NCBI RefSeq assembly: GCF_000367345.1
Contig: NZ_BARE01000008.1
Location: 58,432-122,431 of the forward strand
Source of the DNA: Sphingobium xenophagum NBRC 107872
Lineage (GTDB): Bacteria; Pseudomonadota; Alphaproteobacteria; Sphingomonadales; Sphingomonadaceae
DNA length: 64,000 bases
Direction of reading: 5' to 3'
The notes beneath the pieces were generated by a model. It searched no databases. It saw only the letters and a program-made list of their open reading frames with translations, and was not told where the DNA came from. The translations under genes were made by a program, and so were the position numbers. Below, one piece after another: positions 1 to 9,296 of the stretch (position 1 is the first letter of the stretch; the number at the start of each line of letters is the position of its first letter).

Positions 1-675
1 GGTGCGGGTGACGAAAATATTGCCGGCGGTCCTGGCCAGTTCCAGGCCGCCATCATCCTCGCCTTCGTCCAGATATTCGGCATAGGCCTGATCCAGCACG
101 AACAAGATGTCGGGGCGCAGGCCCGCATGCAGCCGGGCAATCTCTTCGCGGCTGGTCATCGTGCCCGTCGGGTTGTTGGGGTTGGCCAGGAACACGACCT
201 TCGTCTTCTCGGTCACGGCTGCCAGCAGCGCGTCGACGTCGGTGGCATAATCCTTGTCCGGCGCGATCACCGGGGTCGCGCCGACGCGGCGGGCGGCGAT
301 GTCATAGACCGCAAAGCCATAGCGCACATACAGCACTTCATCGCCCGGCCCGGCATAGGCGCTGGCGGCGATGTGGAGCAGTTCGTCCGACCCGGTGCCA
401 TAGATGATCCGCGCCGGGTCCAGCCCATGCACCGCGCCGATCGCTTCACGCAGCTTCGTCGCGCTCGGATCGGGATAGGTGGCAAGATCGGCGGTGGCGG
501 CCACCAGCGCGGCGCGCGCGGCGTCGCCCGTCCCCAGCGGGTTTTCATTGGCCGACAGCTTGATCAGCGGGCGGCCATCATCGGCCGCTGCCTTGCCCGG
601 CACATAGGGCGAAATGCCAAGAATCCAGTCCTTGGGCGATGGCTTTGTCAGGGTGTTTGCAAGTGTCTCTGTCAT
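1..675 (-). CDS. hisC: Histidinol-phosphate aminotransferase, 5' part (runs off the window)
   Basis: PLP-dependent aminotransferase that converts imidazole acetol-phosphate and glutamate to histidinol-phosphate in histidine synthesis. The first 225 residues are present; the C-terminal part, including the PLP lysine, lies beyond the left edge. Reading from the ATG at 675 gives [17 protein letters not shown], then LSANENPLG (the class I/II aminotransferase N-terminal motif), [22 protein letters not shown], and [11 protein letters not shown], the cofactor-binding asparagine motif. It is divergent from metX across 88 bases. hisD is at the other end of the window, so the his genes are not one operon here. 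Family assignment is solid; an aromatic or tyrosine aminotransferase paralogue of the HisC family is the only realistic alternative. Confidence 0.9.
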   Translation of the reverse strand, partial: MTETLANTLTKPSPKDWILGISPYVPGKAAADDGRPLIKLSANENPLGTGDAARAALVAATADLATYPDPSATKLREAIGAVHGLDPARIIYGTGSDELLHIAASAYAGPGDEVLYVRYGFAVYDIAARRVGATPVIAPDKDYATDVDALLAAVTEKTKVVFLANPNNPTGTMTSREEIARLHAGLRPDILFVLDQAYAEYLDEGEDDGGLELARTAGNIFVTRT

Positions 676-763
676 GGCGACGGGCTTTAGCGGCTTCCGC
701 GCCAAAGGCAAAGCGCCCGTCCAGATTGACAGCGCTCCGCCGTGGTCCTAGCCCGGCGCGACC

Positions 764-1900
764 ATGGCCAGCCTTTCAATGACAGATGATAGTCGTTTCG
801 GCCTGCGCCGACAGGTTCGGCTTGCCGGGCCATTGTCGCTGGACAGCGGCGCGGCGCTGGGGCCGGTCGACATCGCCTATGAAACCTACGGCACGCTGAA
901 CCCGGACCGATCCAATGCGATCCTGATCTGCCATGCCCTGACCGGCGACCAATATGTCGCGTCCGATCATCCCGTGACGGGCAAGCCCGGCTGGTGGTGG
1001 CGGCTGGTGGGAGAGGGGAAGCCGGTCGATCCGGCACGCCATTTCATCATCTGCGCCAATGTCGTCGGCAGTTGCATGGGGTCGAGCGGCCCGGCCAGCC
1101 TGGATGTGGCTACCGGCCTGCCCTTCGCCATGCGCTTTCCCGTTCTGACCATTGCCGACATGGTGCGGGCGCAGGCGATGCTGCTCGACCATCTGGGCGT
1201 CGACCGGCTCTATGCCGTGATCGGCGGGTCGATGGGCGGCATGCAGGCGCTGACCTGGCCGACCTTGTTCGCCGACCGGGTGGAACGCTGCATCGTCATC
1301 GCCTCGACCGCGCGGCACAGCGCGCAGAATATCGCCTTTCATGAAGTCGGGCGGCAGGCGATCATGGCCGATCCCAACTGGCGCGGGGGCGATTATTATG
1401 CCGACGGGCAGGTGCCGAGCGCGGGTCTGGCCGTTGCGCGGATGGCGGCGCATATCACCTATCTGTCCGAAGCGGGGCTGACCGAGAAGTTCGGACGGCG
1501 CCTTCAGGGCCGCGATGCCAAGACCTTCGGCTTCGATGCGGATTTTCAGGTGGAAAGCTATTTGCGCCATCAGGGGCTGAGCTTTGTCGAGCGGTTCGAC
1601 GCCAACTCCTATCTCTACATCACCCGCGCCATGGACTATTATGACATTGCAGAGGATCATGGCGGGTCGCTGGCCATGGCCTTCACGGCCAGCAAGGCGC
1701 GTTTCTGCCTTGTCAGTTTCGATACCGACTGGCTCTATCCTACGGCGGAATCGCGGATCATTGTCCATGCGCTGAACGCAGGCGGGGCGCAGGCCAGTTT
1801 CGTCGAACTGTCCAGCCCGTTCGGGCATGACGCCTTTCTTCTGGAATGTCCCGAACTCAACCGGGTGGTAGATGGCTTCCTGAAGGGCGGCCGGGCGTGA
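764..1900 (+). CDS. metX: Homoserine O-acetyltransferase (or O-succinyltransferase) MetX
   Basis: Acylates the hydroxyl of L-homoserine to start the methionine branch, in the cytoplasm. 378 residues, the usual MetX length, with an alpha/beta-hydrolase fold. Visible motifs: the oxyanion and entry segment [13 protein letters not shown] near residue 50, the nucleophile elbow [10 protein letters not shown] with the catalytic Ser near residue 155, and the late FGHDAFLLE segment carrying the catalytic His. Asp is expected in SFDTDWLYP. The ATG at 764 is the first in-frame start after the hisC promoter region. The stop overlaps the metW start by four bases (GTGA), so the two are translationally coupled. 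Acyl donor (acetyl- or succinyl-CoA) cannot be told safely from motifs alone. No SAM-II riboswitch core was seen in the short leader. Confidence 0.93.
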   Translation: MASLSMTDDSRFGLRRQVRLAGPLSLDSGAALGPVDIAYETYGTLNPDRSNAILICHALTGDQYVASDHPVTGKPGWWWRLVGEGKPVDPARHFIICANVVGSCMGSSGPASLDVATGLPFAMRFPVLTIADMVRAQAMLLDHLGVDRLYAVIGGSMGGMQALTWPTLFADRVERCIVIASTARHSAQNIAFHEVGRQAIMADPNWRGGDYYADGQVPSAGLAVARMAAHITYLSEAGLTEKFGRRLQGRDAKTFGFDADFQVESYLRHQGLSFVERFDANSYLYITRAMDYYDIAEDHGGSLAMAFTASKARFCLVSFDTDWLYPTAESRIIVHALNAGGAQASFVELSSPFGHDAFLLECPELNRVVDGFLKGGRA

Positions 1901-2490
1901 GCGATCAGTTGCGCCCCGATCTGGCGCTGATCGCGCGCACCGTGCGGCAGGGCGCGCGGGTGCTCGACGTCGGCTGTGGCGACGGCGCGCTGATGGCGGC
2001 GCTGCGCGACAATGCCGGGGTCGACGCGCGCGGGCTGGAGCTTGACGGGTCGAACGTCGCCGATGCGGTCGGGCGCGGCCTGTCGGTGGTGCAGGGGGAT
2101 GCCGACACGGACTTGCGCTATTATCCCGACGCCAGTTTCGACTATGCGATATTGAGCCAGACGCTCCAGACGACCCGGCGGCCCGATCTGGTGGTGGAGG
2201 AATTGCTGCGGATCGCTGCCCAGGCTTTCGTATCCTTCCCCAATTTCGCCCATTGGCGCGGGCGGATTTCGCTGCTGTGGGGCGGGCGGATGCCGGTGAC
2301 GCGGCTATTGCCCGACACATGGTATGACACGCTCAACATCCATCATGTGACCGTGGACGATTTCCGCGCGCTGGTGAAGGATCGCGGCTGGACCATCGAC
2401 GGGCAATGGTTTCTGAAGGGCGACAGGGAAACCACCCATGCCAACGCCAATCTGTTTGCCGAACATGCGGTGTTTCTGCTGCGGAAATAG
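1897..2490 (+). CDS. metW: Methionine biosynthesis protein MetW
   Basis: Class I SAM-methyltransferase-fold partner of MetX; in proteobacteria the MetX-MetW pair carries out homoserine acylation. 197 residues. Motif I is [15 protein letters not shown] near residue 25, followed by GLELDG and VVQGDAD, and an SQTLQTT segment typical of MetW. A GTG start at 1897 is chosen because it overlaps the metX stop by four bases and begins the protein at [13 protein letters not shown], as in MetW homologues; the upstream extension of the frame lies inside metX. The gene ends six bases before the convergent deaminase gene. No separate promoter is visible, consistent with a metXW operon. Confidence 0.92.
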   Translation: MSDQLRPDLALIARTVRQGARVLDVGCGDGALMAALRDNAGVDARGLELDGSNVADAVGRGLSVVQGDADTDLRYYPDASFDYAILSQTLQTTRRPDLVVEELLRIAAQAFVSFPNFAHWRGRISLLWGGRMPVTRLLPDTWYDTLNIHHVTVDDFRALVKDRGWTIDGQWFLKGDRETTHANANLFAEHAVFLLRK

Positions 2491-2496
2491 GCCGGG

Positions 2497-2991
2497 TTAG
2501 ATATTGCCCTGTTCCTCGATCGGCACATCGTCCTGGGGCCGGTAATAGAGGCTGGCGCAAAGCTGCGCCTCGCATCCCCCTTCCAGCACAAGATCGTCGC
2601 GCCACGCGTCGCGTACGAAATCCATCGTGTCGAGATGGCGGTCCTCGAAATACATGCGATGCACATCGTCCCGGCCCGCGCCGTAAACGATCCGGCCAAC
2701 CTTCGCCCAGATCGACGCCATGGTGCACATGCCGCATGGCTGGAGCGTGGAATAAAGCGTGGCGCCGCGCAGGTCCATGTCGCCATGAACTGGCCCTGCG
2801 GCGCGGATCGCCATGATCTCCGCATGCGCGGTGGCGTCCTTATGCTCCTCCGTCTGGTTGACCTGTTCCGCCAGGACGCGGCCGTCGATCACGATGATCG
2901 CGGCGATCGGCGTGTCGGCAGGGGTACTGCCCTTGCTGCGTGCCAAGGCAATGGCGCGCTGCATCCACTGGCGGTCGGTCGGTGTGATCAT
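2497..2991 (-). CDS. Cytidine/deoxycytidylate-family nucleoside deaminase
   Basis: Zinc-dependent deaminase, probably acting on guanine or another free base or nucleoside in the cytoplasm. 164 residues. Zinc site: THAEIMAIR-type HAE (ATAHAEIMA, His ligand and Glu proton shuttle) near residue 57, and PCGMC, the two Cys ligands, near residue 87. The ATG at 2991 has GGAG ten bases upstream. A longer frame reaches 3066, but its extra 25 residues look non-coding and would overlap the tetR-type gene. It follows that regulator on the same strand, so co-transcription is likely. Exact substrate is unknown: guanine deaminase or a TadA-like enzyme without tRNA specificity are both possible. Confidence 0.8.
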   Translation of the reverse strand: MITPTDRQWMQRAIALARSKGSTPADTPIAAIIVIDGRVLAEQVNQTEEHKDATAHAEIMAIRAAGPVHGDMDLRGATLYSTLQPCGMCTMASIWAKVGRIVYGAGRDDVHRMYFEDRHLDTMDFVRDAWRDDLVLEGGCEAQLCASLYYRPQDDVPIEEQGNI

Positions 2992-3049
2992 GGCGGCAAT
3001 GCTCCGGTGGGTGAACCGCCACAAAGCGCCAGCGCCGGTTTTGCTCCGC

Positions 3050-3664
3050 TTATTGCGGGCGGCCAATGCCCTTTTCGATCAGCGCATTGGCGATGGCGGC
3101 AATCTCCTCCGCTGGGCGGCTGTCGTCCCAGACGCCGTAGCGCAGCCCCAGAAAGACATTCATGCCCATGATCGCCCAGGCATGCACCTCCTCCACGTCC
3201 GGGCGCACGTCGCCGCGCTCTGCTGCCCTGGCCAGTCGTGTCGCCATGCGGGCCGCGGTATTTTCATAATGGGCGCGATAGGCGGCGGCATCGACAAATT
3301 CCGATTCGTCGATGATGCGATAGAGTTCCTTGTGCGACCGGGCGAACTCCAGAAAGCTGAGCAGCCCGATTCGTTCGGCGTCGATGCCGTCGCGCGCCTG
3401 CGCGATCCGGGGTGACACATAGTCACGCACCTGCCCCGACATATCGGCCACCAGCGCGCGGAAAATATCGTCCTTGCTGTCGAAATAGGTGTAGAAACTG
3501 CCCAGCGCACAGCCCGCGCGGCGGGTGATTCCGCTGATTGATCCTTCGTGAAATCCCTTTTCGCCAAATTCCTGCGCGGCGGCCGCCAGCAGGCCGCGGC
3601 GGGTGCGTTCCCCGCGCGCCGTGCGGGGCGTCTTGTCGTCCCTGCCTGGCCCCTGGTCGGTCAT
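3050..3664 (-). CDS. TetR/AcrR-family transcriptional regulator
   Basis: One-component repressor; DNA-binding N-terminal helix-turn-helix and a ligand-binding helical C-terminus. 204 residues. The HTH region is RRGLLAAAAQEFGEKGF, then SISGITRRAGCALGSFYTYF and DSKDDIFRAL, residues about 20-70, a textbook TetR pattern. The C-terminal part (residues 75-204) resembles the TetR_C groups tied to fatty acid or aromatic catabolism, but the ligand is unknown. It starts at 3664 and is divergent from the TonB receptor at 3825, with a palindromic operator candidate in the 160-base gap. It probably controls that receptor, itself and perhaps the MFS gene. The deaminase follows downstream. Confidence 0.88.
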   Translation of the reverse strand: MTDQGPGRDDKTPRTARGERTRRGLLAAAAQEFGEKGFHEGSISGITRRAGCALGSFYTYFDSKDDIFRALVADMSGQVRDYVSPRIAQARDGIDAERIGLLSFLEFARSHKELYRIIDESEFVDAAAYRAHYENTAARMATRLARAAERGDVRPDVEEVHAWAIMGMNVFLGLRYGVWDDSRPAEEIAAIANALIEKGIGRPQ

Positions 3665-3732
3665 AGTCTCTCCCCCGTCGCTGTGTTCTTTTTAGCGCAA
3701 TCTGGTCGCATCGATAGCCTGCTCCATATTTG

Positions 3733-3754
3733 AAGTTGAAAGCTGGTTCAACTT
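3733..3754. promoter_or_regulatory. Candidate TetR operator palindrome
   Basis: A perfect inverted repeat, AAGTTGAA then six bases (AGCTGG) then TTCAACTT, lies in the divergent gap between the TetR gene (start 3664) and the TonB receptor (start 3825), 69 bases before the regulator's ATG. The 22-base size and central spacing suit a TetR dimer. That it is the operator is inferred from position and symmetry. Confidence 0.6.
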
Positions 3755-3824
3755 TCATTATCGAATCGGTCAAGACACATGGCGACCCGCCAAACGGGCG
3801 CATCATTCAGGAGAGGTTCCGCTC

Positions 3825-6182
3825 ATGAAGGCTCATCACAGCATCCGCGCTCTCGCCCTTGCCTCCGCCGCCTGGACCGGGGCGCTGGCCCTGCCCGCGC
3901 TCGCGCAGGACGCGCCGCAGGCCGCCGTGGACGACAGCGAAGGCGCGATCGTCGTCACCGCCCGCCGCCGCGAGGAAACGCTGGTCAGCGTGCCGATCGC
4001 GGTCAGCGCCTTTTCCGGGGAGAAGCTGGAAAGCCAGGGCGCGATCGACATTACCGATCTCGCCAACTTCACGCCCAACACCACGCTGGAAGCATCGCGC
4101 GGCACCAATTCGACGCTGACCGCCTTCATCCGCGGCGTGGGTCAGCAGGACCCCGTGTCCGGCTTTGAACAGGGCGTCGGCATCTATCTGGACGATGTCT
4201 ACCTGAACCGGCCGCAGGGCGCGATCCTCGACATTTATGATGTCGATCGGATCGAGGTGCTGCGCGGGCCGCAGGGGACGCTCTATGGCCGCAACACGAT
4301 CGGCGGCGCGGTCAAATATGTGACCAAGATGCTGCCGCAGGACTTCGCGCTCAAGATCAAGGGCAGCTACGGCACCTATGATCAGGCCGATGGCATCATC
4401 AGCGTGTCGGCCCCGGTCGGCGACATGATCCGGGTCGGCGGTGCACTCGCCCGCCTGTCGCGCGGCGGCTTTGGCAAGAATCTGACCACCGGCGAAGATA
4501 ATTACAACAAGGATGTCTGGGCCGCGCGCGGCACGTTCGAAATGGGCGGCTATGGCCAGCCCGTGCTGATGCGGATCACCGGCGACTATACCAAGGATAA
4601 CAGCAATGCGCGCGGCGGCCACCGCCTGATTCCCGGCCAGCTGTCGGGCGCGCCGGTACTGGACGACGTGTTCGACACGCGCGGCGGCCTTGCCGACCCC
4701 AAGCAATATGTGAAGTCCTACGGGCTATCGATGAACATCACGGCTGAACTGTCCGACGCGGTGACGCTGCGGTCGATCAGCGCGTGGCGCAAGGATGACA
4801 GCGCATCGCCGATCGATTTCGACGCGCTGCCCGCCGTCGATGTCGACGTACCGGCCTTCTACTTCAACGAGCAGCTGAGCCAGGAATTCCAGCTTCTTTA
4901 TGACAGCGGCCCGCTGCATGGCATGCTTGGCTTCTACTATCTGGATGCCAAGGCCGATACCGCGTTCGACGTGCGGCTGTTCACGACCGTTGCTGGCCTG
5001 ACCGCCTTTACCCAGGCCGATGTCGACACGGAAACCTATGCCGTGTTCGGCGACTTCACCTTCGACATTTCGCAGCAGCTGAGCATTTCGGCGGGCGGTC
5101 GCTATACCTGGGACAAGCGCCGCGCCGACATTTTGCGGCAAAACTATCTGGGTGGCGGATCGCCCGTCTTTGGCGGCGCAGGCGTGGCGTTCGGCGCGCC
5201 CAGCACCGATTTCAACGGCCAGCGCGAATATAAGAAGTTCACGCCCCGTGTCTCGATCAGCTACAAGCCGACGCCCGATCACAATATCTATGCCAGCTAT
5301 GCGCAGGGCTTCAAGGGCGGCGGCTTCGATCCGCGCGGGGTGGGCACCAATGCGCCCGACCTCAACGGCAACGGCATTCGCGAAGATAGCGAGATCGCGT
5401 CCTTCCTGAGCTTCCGTCCCGAAAGCGTCAAAAGCTATGAAGTGGGCTATAAGGGCAACTTCATGAACGGCGCGCTCTATGTCGCGGTCGCGGGCTTCTA
5501 TGCCGACTATAACGACGTGCAGATCCCCGGCTCGGTCGCCTGCACCGTCAGCGTCGGCGGCGTACCGACGCCGTCCTTCTGCGGTGTCGTGTCCAACGCG
5601 GGCAAGGCGCGGTTCAAGGGTCTGGAATTTGAAAGCAACGCGCGGCTGGCGCAGGATTTCCTGACGGGTGGTGACCGTTTGAGCCTGTCCACGGCGGTCG
5701 GCTATATCGACGCCGAATATCGCGAATATGTGACCAATATCGGCGGGGTACCGACCGATGTGGCCGCGTTCCGCAAGGTGCAGAATACCCCCAAATGGAC
5801 GGCCAGCGGCACGCTCGGCTACACCACGCCGGTCGGCGACGGCAGCCTCTATGCGGGCAGCACCCTTTCATGGCGCAGCAAGACCTATCAGTTTGAAATC
5901 CCCAACCCCTATATCGACCAGAAGGGCTATGCCCTGTGGGATGCCAGCATCGTCTACACCGCGCCGGACGACCGCTGGACGCTGGGGCTGCATGGCAAGA
6001 ACCTGCTGGACAAGGAATATAAGACGTCGGGCTATACCTTCGTCGCGGCCAATGCGACGACCGGCGCGATCATCAACAATGCCGCTGGCTTCCCGACCCC
6101 TTCACTGGGCCGCGAAGGCACGCTGACCGCGTTCTACGGCAATCCGCGGCAGGTGTTCGTGACCGGAACGGTGAAGTTCTAG
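3825..6182 (+). CDS. TonB-dependent outer-membrane receptor
   Basis: Ligand-gated outer-membrane channel that takes up a siderophore, sugar or aromatic compound using TonB energy. 785 residues. Signal peptide MKAHHSIRALALASAAW..ALPALAQ, cleaved after about residue 27. TonB box candidate EGAIVVTARRREE near residue 38. Plug domain about 45-165 with IRGVGQQDP and VEVLRGPQGTLYGRNTIGGA-type motif (IEVLRGPQGTLYGRNT). The 22-strand barrel follows and ends in the aromatic terminus VTGTVKF. RBS AGGAGAGG precedes the ATG. The neighbours (divergent TetR, downstream MFS carrier) suggest an inducible uptake unit for an organic substrate rather than iron. Substrate not identifiable from sequence. Confidence 0.92.
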   Translation: MKAHHSIRALALASAAWTGALALPALAQDAPQAAVDDSEGAIVVTARRREETLVSVPIAVSAFSGEKLESQGAIDITDLANFTPNTTLEASRGTNSTLTAFIRGVGQQDPVSGFEQGVGIYLDDVYLNRPQGAILDIYDVDRIEVLRGPQGTLYGRNTIGGAVKYVTKMLPQDFALKIKGSYGTYDQADGIISVSAPVGDMIRVGGALARLSRGGFGKNLTTGEDNYNKDVWAARGTFEMGGYGQPVLMRITGDYTKDNSNARGGHRLIPGQLSGAPVLDDVFDTRGGLADPKQYVKSYGLSMNITAELSDAVTLRSISAWRKDDSASPIDFDALPAVDVDVPAFYFNEQLSQEFQLLYDSGPLHGMLGFYYLDAKADTAFDVRLFTTVAGLTAFTQADVDTETYAVFGDFTFDISQQLSISAGGRYTWDKRRADILRQNYLGGGSPVFGGAGVAFGAPSTDFNGQREYKKFTPRVSISYKPTPDHNIYASYAQGFKGGGFDPRGVGTNAPDLNGNGIREDSEIASFLSFRPESVKSYEVGYKGNFMNGALYVAVAGFYADYNDVQIPGSVACTVSVGGVPTPSFCGVVSNAGKARFKGLEFESNARLAQDFLTGGDRLSLSTAVGYIDAEYREYVTNIGGVPTDVAAFRKVQNTPKWTASGTLGYTTPVGDGSLYAGSTLSWRSKTYQFEIPNPYIDQKGYALWDASIVYTAPDDRWTLGLHGKNLLDKEYKTSGYTFVAANATTGAIINNAAGFPTPSLGREGTLTAFYGNPRQVFVTGTVKF

Positions 6183-6189
6183 GTTCGGT

Positions 6190-6253
6190 ATTCCCGCGCA
6201 GACGGGAATCCGGTTCCAGGGACGGGACCGGGTTCCCGCCTGCGCGGGAACAC
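6190..6253. repeat. REP-like palindrome pair (TTCCCGC..GCGGGAA family)
   Basis: Two palindromes follow each other after the receptor stop: ATTCCCGCGCAGACGGGAAT at 6190-6209 and GGTTCCCGCCTGCGCGGGAA from 6231. They share the TTCCCG..CGGGAA core in the same orientation and fill the 107-base gap between receptor and MFS genes. Either could fold as a hairpin in the transcript. They are typical of short intergenic repeats in sphingomonads and could attenuate read-through between the two genes. Confidence 0.7.
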
Positions 6254-6289
6254 GCTTTTGCTGTGCGGCAAGGGGCGTAAGGAGCATAT

Positions 6290-7561
6290 ATGACAGACCG
6301 AACGGTTCCCTCCGCCTCTCCCCCCGTTTCCCCCGCCTATCGCGGTGTCGTGCTGGCGATGCTGCTGCTCGTCTACACTTTCAACTTCCTCGACCGGCAG
6401 ATTCTGGGCATCCTCGCCGGGCCGATCAAGGCGGAACTGGGCCTCACCGACGGGCAATTGGGCGCGCTGGGCGGGATCGCCTTTGCGCTGCTCTATTCGA
6501 CGCTGGCGATTCCGCTGGCATTGCTGGCCGACCGGACCAGCCGGACCTGGGTGATCACCGTCAGCCTTGCGGTATGGAGCGGCTTTACCGCGCTGTGCGG
6601 CATGGCGGGCAGCTTCTGGCAGATGTTCGCTTTTCGCGTCGGCGTGGGTGTGGGGGAGGCAGGCGGCGTCGCGCCATCCTATGCCGTGATCTCCGACTAT
6701 TTCCCGACGCACCAGCGCGCGCGGGCGCTGTCCATCTATTCGCTGGGCATCCCCCTGGGATCGGCGGGTGGCGTGCTGCTGGGCGGTTATATCGCGCAGG
6801 CGGTCGAGTGGCGCACCGCTTTCATCGCGGTCGGCGTGGCTGGCCTGCTGATCGCGCCCCTGTTCCGGCTGGTGGTGCGCGAACCAGCACGGCCGGTACT
6901 GGCGAACGATGCGGTGCCGGTCAGCGCCGTGTTCGGCATATTGGCGGCCAAGCGCAGCTTCTGGCTGCTGGCGCTGGGCGCGGCGTGCAGTTCGATGTGC
7001 GGCTATGGTGTCGCCTTCTGGCTGCCCAGCCTGCTGATGCGCAGCTTTGGCCTGGACCTGTTGGGCGCGGGGCAGTTTCTGGGGGCGCTGCTGCTGATCG
7101 GCGGCGTGGCGGGCGTGCTGCTGGGCGGCTGGCTGGGCGATGCCATGGGTAACAGGGACAAGGCCTATTATGCCTGGGTACCCGCGATCAGCTATGTCGT
7201 GGGAATGCCCCTGTTCGTGGTCGGCGTGCTGTCCGACAATGTGGGCTTTGCCTTTGCGCTGTTCCTGATCCCGCAGGCCTTGGTCTATGTCTGGCTCGGC
7301 CCGGTGCTGACCGCCGTGCAGCATCTCGTTCCCGCCCATATGCGCGCCAGCGCGGCGGCGAGTTTCCTGCTGATCAACAATCTGGTCGGGCTGGGACTGG
7401 GCAGCTGGAGCGTGGGGGCATTGTCGGATGCGCTGACGCCTGCTTATGGCGTGGAGGCGCTGCGCTATGCCATCGTCGCGGCGCTGGGCTTCTATCTATT
7501 GGCCGGTCTGTTCATGGCATTGGCGGGCCGGGCGCTGCGCAAGGATTGGGTTGCAGCGTAG
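6290..7561 (+). CDS. MFS transporter, spinster-like/ACS-like group
   Basis: Twelve-helix inner-membrane secondary transporter. 423 residues. N-terminal sequence YTFNFLDRQILGILAGPIK and LLADRTSRTWV (motif A loop between helices 2 and 3) match the spinster/hexuronate-type MFS carriers common in sphingomonads. GVGVGEAGGVAP is the conserved helix 5 stretch. Hydrophobic segments are evenly spaced to the C-terminus. The gene lies 107 bases after the TonB receptor on the same strand, so a likely job is to carry into the cytoplasm whatever the receptor brings into the periplasm, under control of the divergent TetR protein. Substrate is not recognisable. A REP-like repeat lies upstream and a large hairpin repeat follows. 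Confidence 0.88.
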   Translation: MTDRTVPSASPPVSPAYRGVVLAMLLLVYTFNFLDRQILGILAGPIKAELGLTDGQLGALGGIAFALLYSTLAIPLALLADRTSRTWVITVSLAVWSGFTALCGMAGSFWQMFAFRVGVGVGEAGGVAPSYAVISDYFPTHQRARALSIYSLGIPLGSAGGVLLGGYIAQAVEWRTAFIAVGVAGLLIAPLFRLVVREPARPVLANDAVPVSAVFGILAAKRSFWLLALGAACSSMCGYGVAFWLPSLLMRSFGLDLLGAGQFLGALLLIGGVAGVLLGGWLGDAMGNRDKAYYAWVPAISYVVGMPLFVVGVLSDNVGFAFALFLIPQALVYVWLGPVLTAVQHLVPAHMRASAAASFLLINNLVGLGLGSWSVGALSDALTPAYGVEALRYAIVAALGFYLLAGLFMALAGRALRKDWVAA

Positions 7562-7569
7562 CATGCACC

Positions 7570-7643
7570 CCGTTCGCTTCGAGCGAAGTCGAGAAGCAGC
7601 AAGCGCTGTGCCAGCGTTTCTCGACTTCGCTCGAAACGAACGG
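7570..7643. repeat. Long inverted repeat between convergent MFS and prfC genes
   Basis: Arms CCGTTCGCTTCGAGCGAAGT at 7570 onward and its imperfect reverse complement ending at 7643 (ACTTCGCTCGAAACGAACGG) enclose about 20 bases. It belongs to the same GAGCGAAGTCGA family as the repeats at 61989 and 62552. Placed between the MFS stop and the prfC stop, it could act as a two-way terminator, though no U-tract is present. Confidence 0.75.
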
Positions 7644-7652
7644 AGGAGGGGG

Positions 7653-9230
7653 TTACCGCTCCTTGGTCGCGCTGAACTTCAGTTTGGGGTGGCGTTCCTG
7701 CTGATAGCCGATGTCCCATGCGCTGCGCGCCATGAATACCAGCGCGCCGTCGCGGTCCTTGGCCATGTTGGCCGCGTTGAAGCCGACGAAATCCTTGATC
7801 GCACCCTCATCGCCACTGATCCAGCGGGCTGTATCGAAGGGTGAAGGCTCCAGCGCGGCGGCGACCTTATATTCCGCGTCCAGCCGGGAAATCAGCACTT
7901 CCAGCTGCAATTGCCCCACCACGCCGACGACCCAATTGCTGCCGATTTCCGGGTAGAATACCTGGATCACGCCCTCTTCGGACAGATCATCGAGCGCCTT
8001 GCGCAGCTGCTTGGTCTTGGTCGGGTCTTTCAACTGGACCCGGCGCAATATTTCCGGCGCGAAATTGGGCAGGCCGGTAAAGCGCAGCCCCGGTTTTTCG
8101 CTCAGCGTATCGCCCACGCGCAGCGCGCCATGGTTGGGAATGCCGATAATGTCGCCGGGATAGGCCTCATCCGCCAGTTCGCGGTCCTGCGCGAAGAACA
8201 GGATCGGCGAATGGACCGCCAGCGCCTTGCCCGACCCGCTGGGCGTCAGCTTCATGCCGCGCCGGAACTTGCCCGACACCAGCCGCATGAAGGCGATGCG
8301 GTCGCGGTGCATCGGGTCCATATTGGCCTGCACCTTGAAGATGAAGCCGGTGACTTCGCTGCCCTCCGGTTCGACGGCGGCGGGTTCTGCGGGCTGCGCG
8401 CGCGGCGGCGGGGCGTGGGCCGCCAGCGCGTCGATCAACTCGGTAACGCCGAACAATTTGAGCGCGGAGCCGAAATAAACCGGCGTCAGGTCTCCCTGAC
8501 GATAGCGGGCAAGGTCGAATTCGGCATAGCCGCCCTGCGACAATTCGGCCTCCTCGCGCAATTTCTCCAGCCCGTCGGGCGACAGGAAATCGGCGAGTTT
8601 CGGATCGTCCAGCCCGGTAAACTGGTGCCGGGTGCCGTCAAATTCGCGGCTTGGCCCGCTGGGCTGCATCAGCCGGTTGGTGGCGAAGTCATATATGCCC
8701 TCAAACTCGCCGCCCATGCCGACCGGCCAGCTCATCGGGCAGACGTCCAGCTGCAACTGGTCCGCCACCTCGTCGAGCAGGCCGAACGTCTCGCGGCCTT
8801 CGCGGTCCACCTTGTTGACGAAGGTGATGATGGGCAGGTTGCGCAGGCGGCACACCTCGAACAGCTTGCGCGTCTGCGGCTCGATACCCTTGGCCGCGTC
8901 GATCACCATCACGGCGGAATCGACGGCAGTCAGGGTGCGGTAGGTGTCCTCGCTGAAATCTTCGTGACCCGGCGTATCGAGCAGGTTGAACGTGATCGTC
9001 TCGCCATCGCGCGTCCGCTCGAACGTCATGACCGATGATGTTACGGAAATGCCGCGCTGCTGCTCGATCTTCATCCAGTCCGACCGCGCACGCCGGTTCG
9101 CGCCACGTGCCTTGACCTCACCGGCGAGGTGGATCGCGCCACCCTCCAGCAGCAGCTTCTCGGTCAGCGTGGTCTTGCCCGCGTCAGGATGGGAAATAAT
9201 CGCGAAGGTGCGGCGGGATGGAATGGTCAT
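7653..9230 (-). CDS. prfC: Peptide chain release factor 3
   Basis: Translational GTPase that recycles RF1 and RF2 from the ribosome. 525 residues, the normal RF3 length. G1 is HPDAGKTTLTEKLLLE near residue 13, G2 QRGISVTSSVM, G3 DTPGHEDFSEDTYRTL, G4 NKVDREGRE, and the later domain has FKVQANMDPMHRDRIAFMR, characteristic of RF3 rather than EF-G. Starts at the ATG at 9230. The distal end abuts the inverted repeat at 7570-7643. Monocistronic by appearance. Nothing odd in the sequence. Confidence 0.96.
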   Translation of the reverse strand: MTIPSRRTFAIISHPDAGKTTLTEKLLLEGGAIHLAGEVKARGANRRARSDWMKIEQQRGISVTSSVMTFERTRDGETITFNLLDTPGHEDFSEDTYRTLTAVDSAVMVIDAAKGIEPQTRKLFEVCRLRNLPIITFVNKVDREGRETFGLLDEVADQLQLDVCPMSWPVGMGGEFEGIYDFATNRLMQPSGPSREFDGTRHQFTGLDDPKLADFLSPDGLEKLREEAELSQGGYAEFDLARYRQGDLTPVYFGSALKLFGVTELIDALAAHAPPPRAQPAEPAAVEPEGSEVTGFIFKVQANMDPMHRDRIAFMRLVSGKFRRGMKLTPSGSGKALAVHSPILFFAQDRELADEAYPGDIIGIPNHGALRVGDTLSEKPGLRFTGLPNFAPEILRRVQLKDPTKTKQLRKALDDLSEEGVIQVFYPEIGSNWVVGVVGQLQLEVLISRLDAEYKVAAALEPSPFDTARWISGDEGAIKDFVGFNAANMAKDRDGALVFMARSAWDIGYQQERHPKLKFSATKER

Positions 9231-9259
9231 GATGATTTTCTGGGTCGGGAGTAATAAAG

Positions 9260-9280
9260 CCGTTCGCTCAGCCCGAACGG
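9260..9280. repeat. Short solitary copy of the CCGTTCG repeat
   Basis: CCGTTCG, seven bases, CGAACGG in the gap between the prfC start and the next gene. Its minus strand reads CCGTTCGGGCTGAGCGAACG, so it shares the first half of the larger repeats at 61989-62086 and 62552-62627 and looks like a collapsed copy. Confidence 0.65.
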
Positions 9281-9296
9281 AATCTAGGTTGCGCCG

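Noticed and set aside
676..763. SAM-II riboswitch before metX
   Set aside because: The conserved TTGCAGCCACG-like core is absent from the 88-base leader.
776..2320. Long minus-strand frame opposite metX-metW
   Set aside because: Overlaps two certain genes entirely, Arg/Pro-rich composition, no ribosome site.
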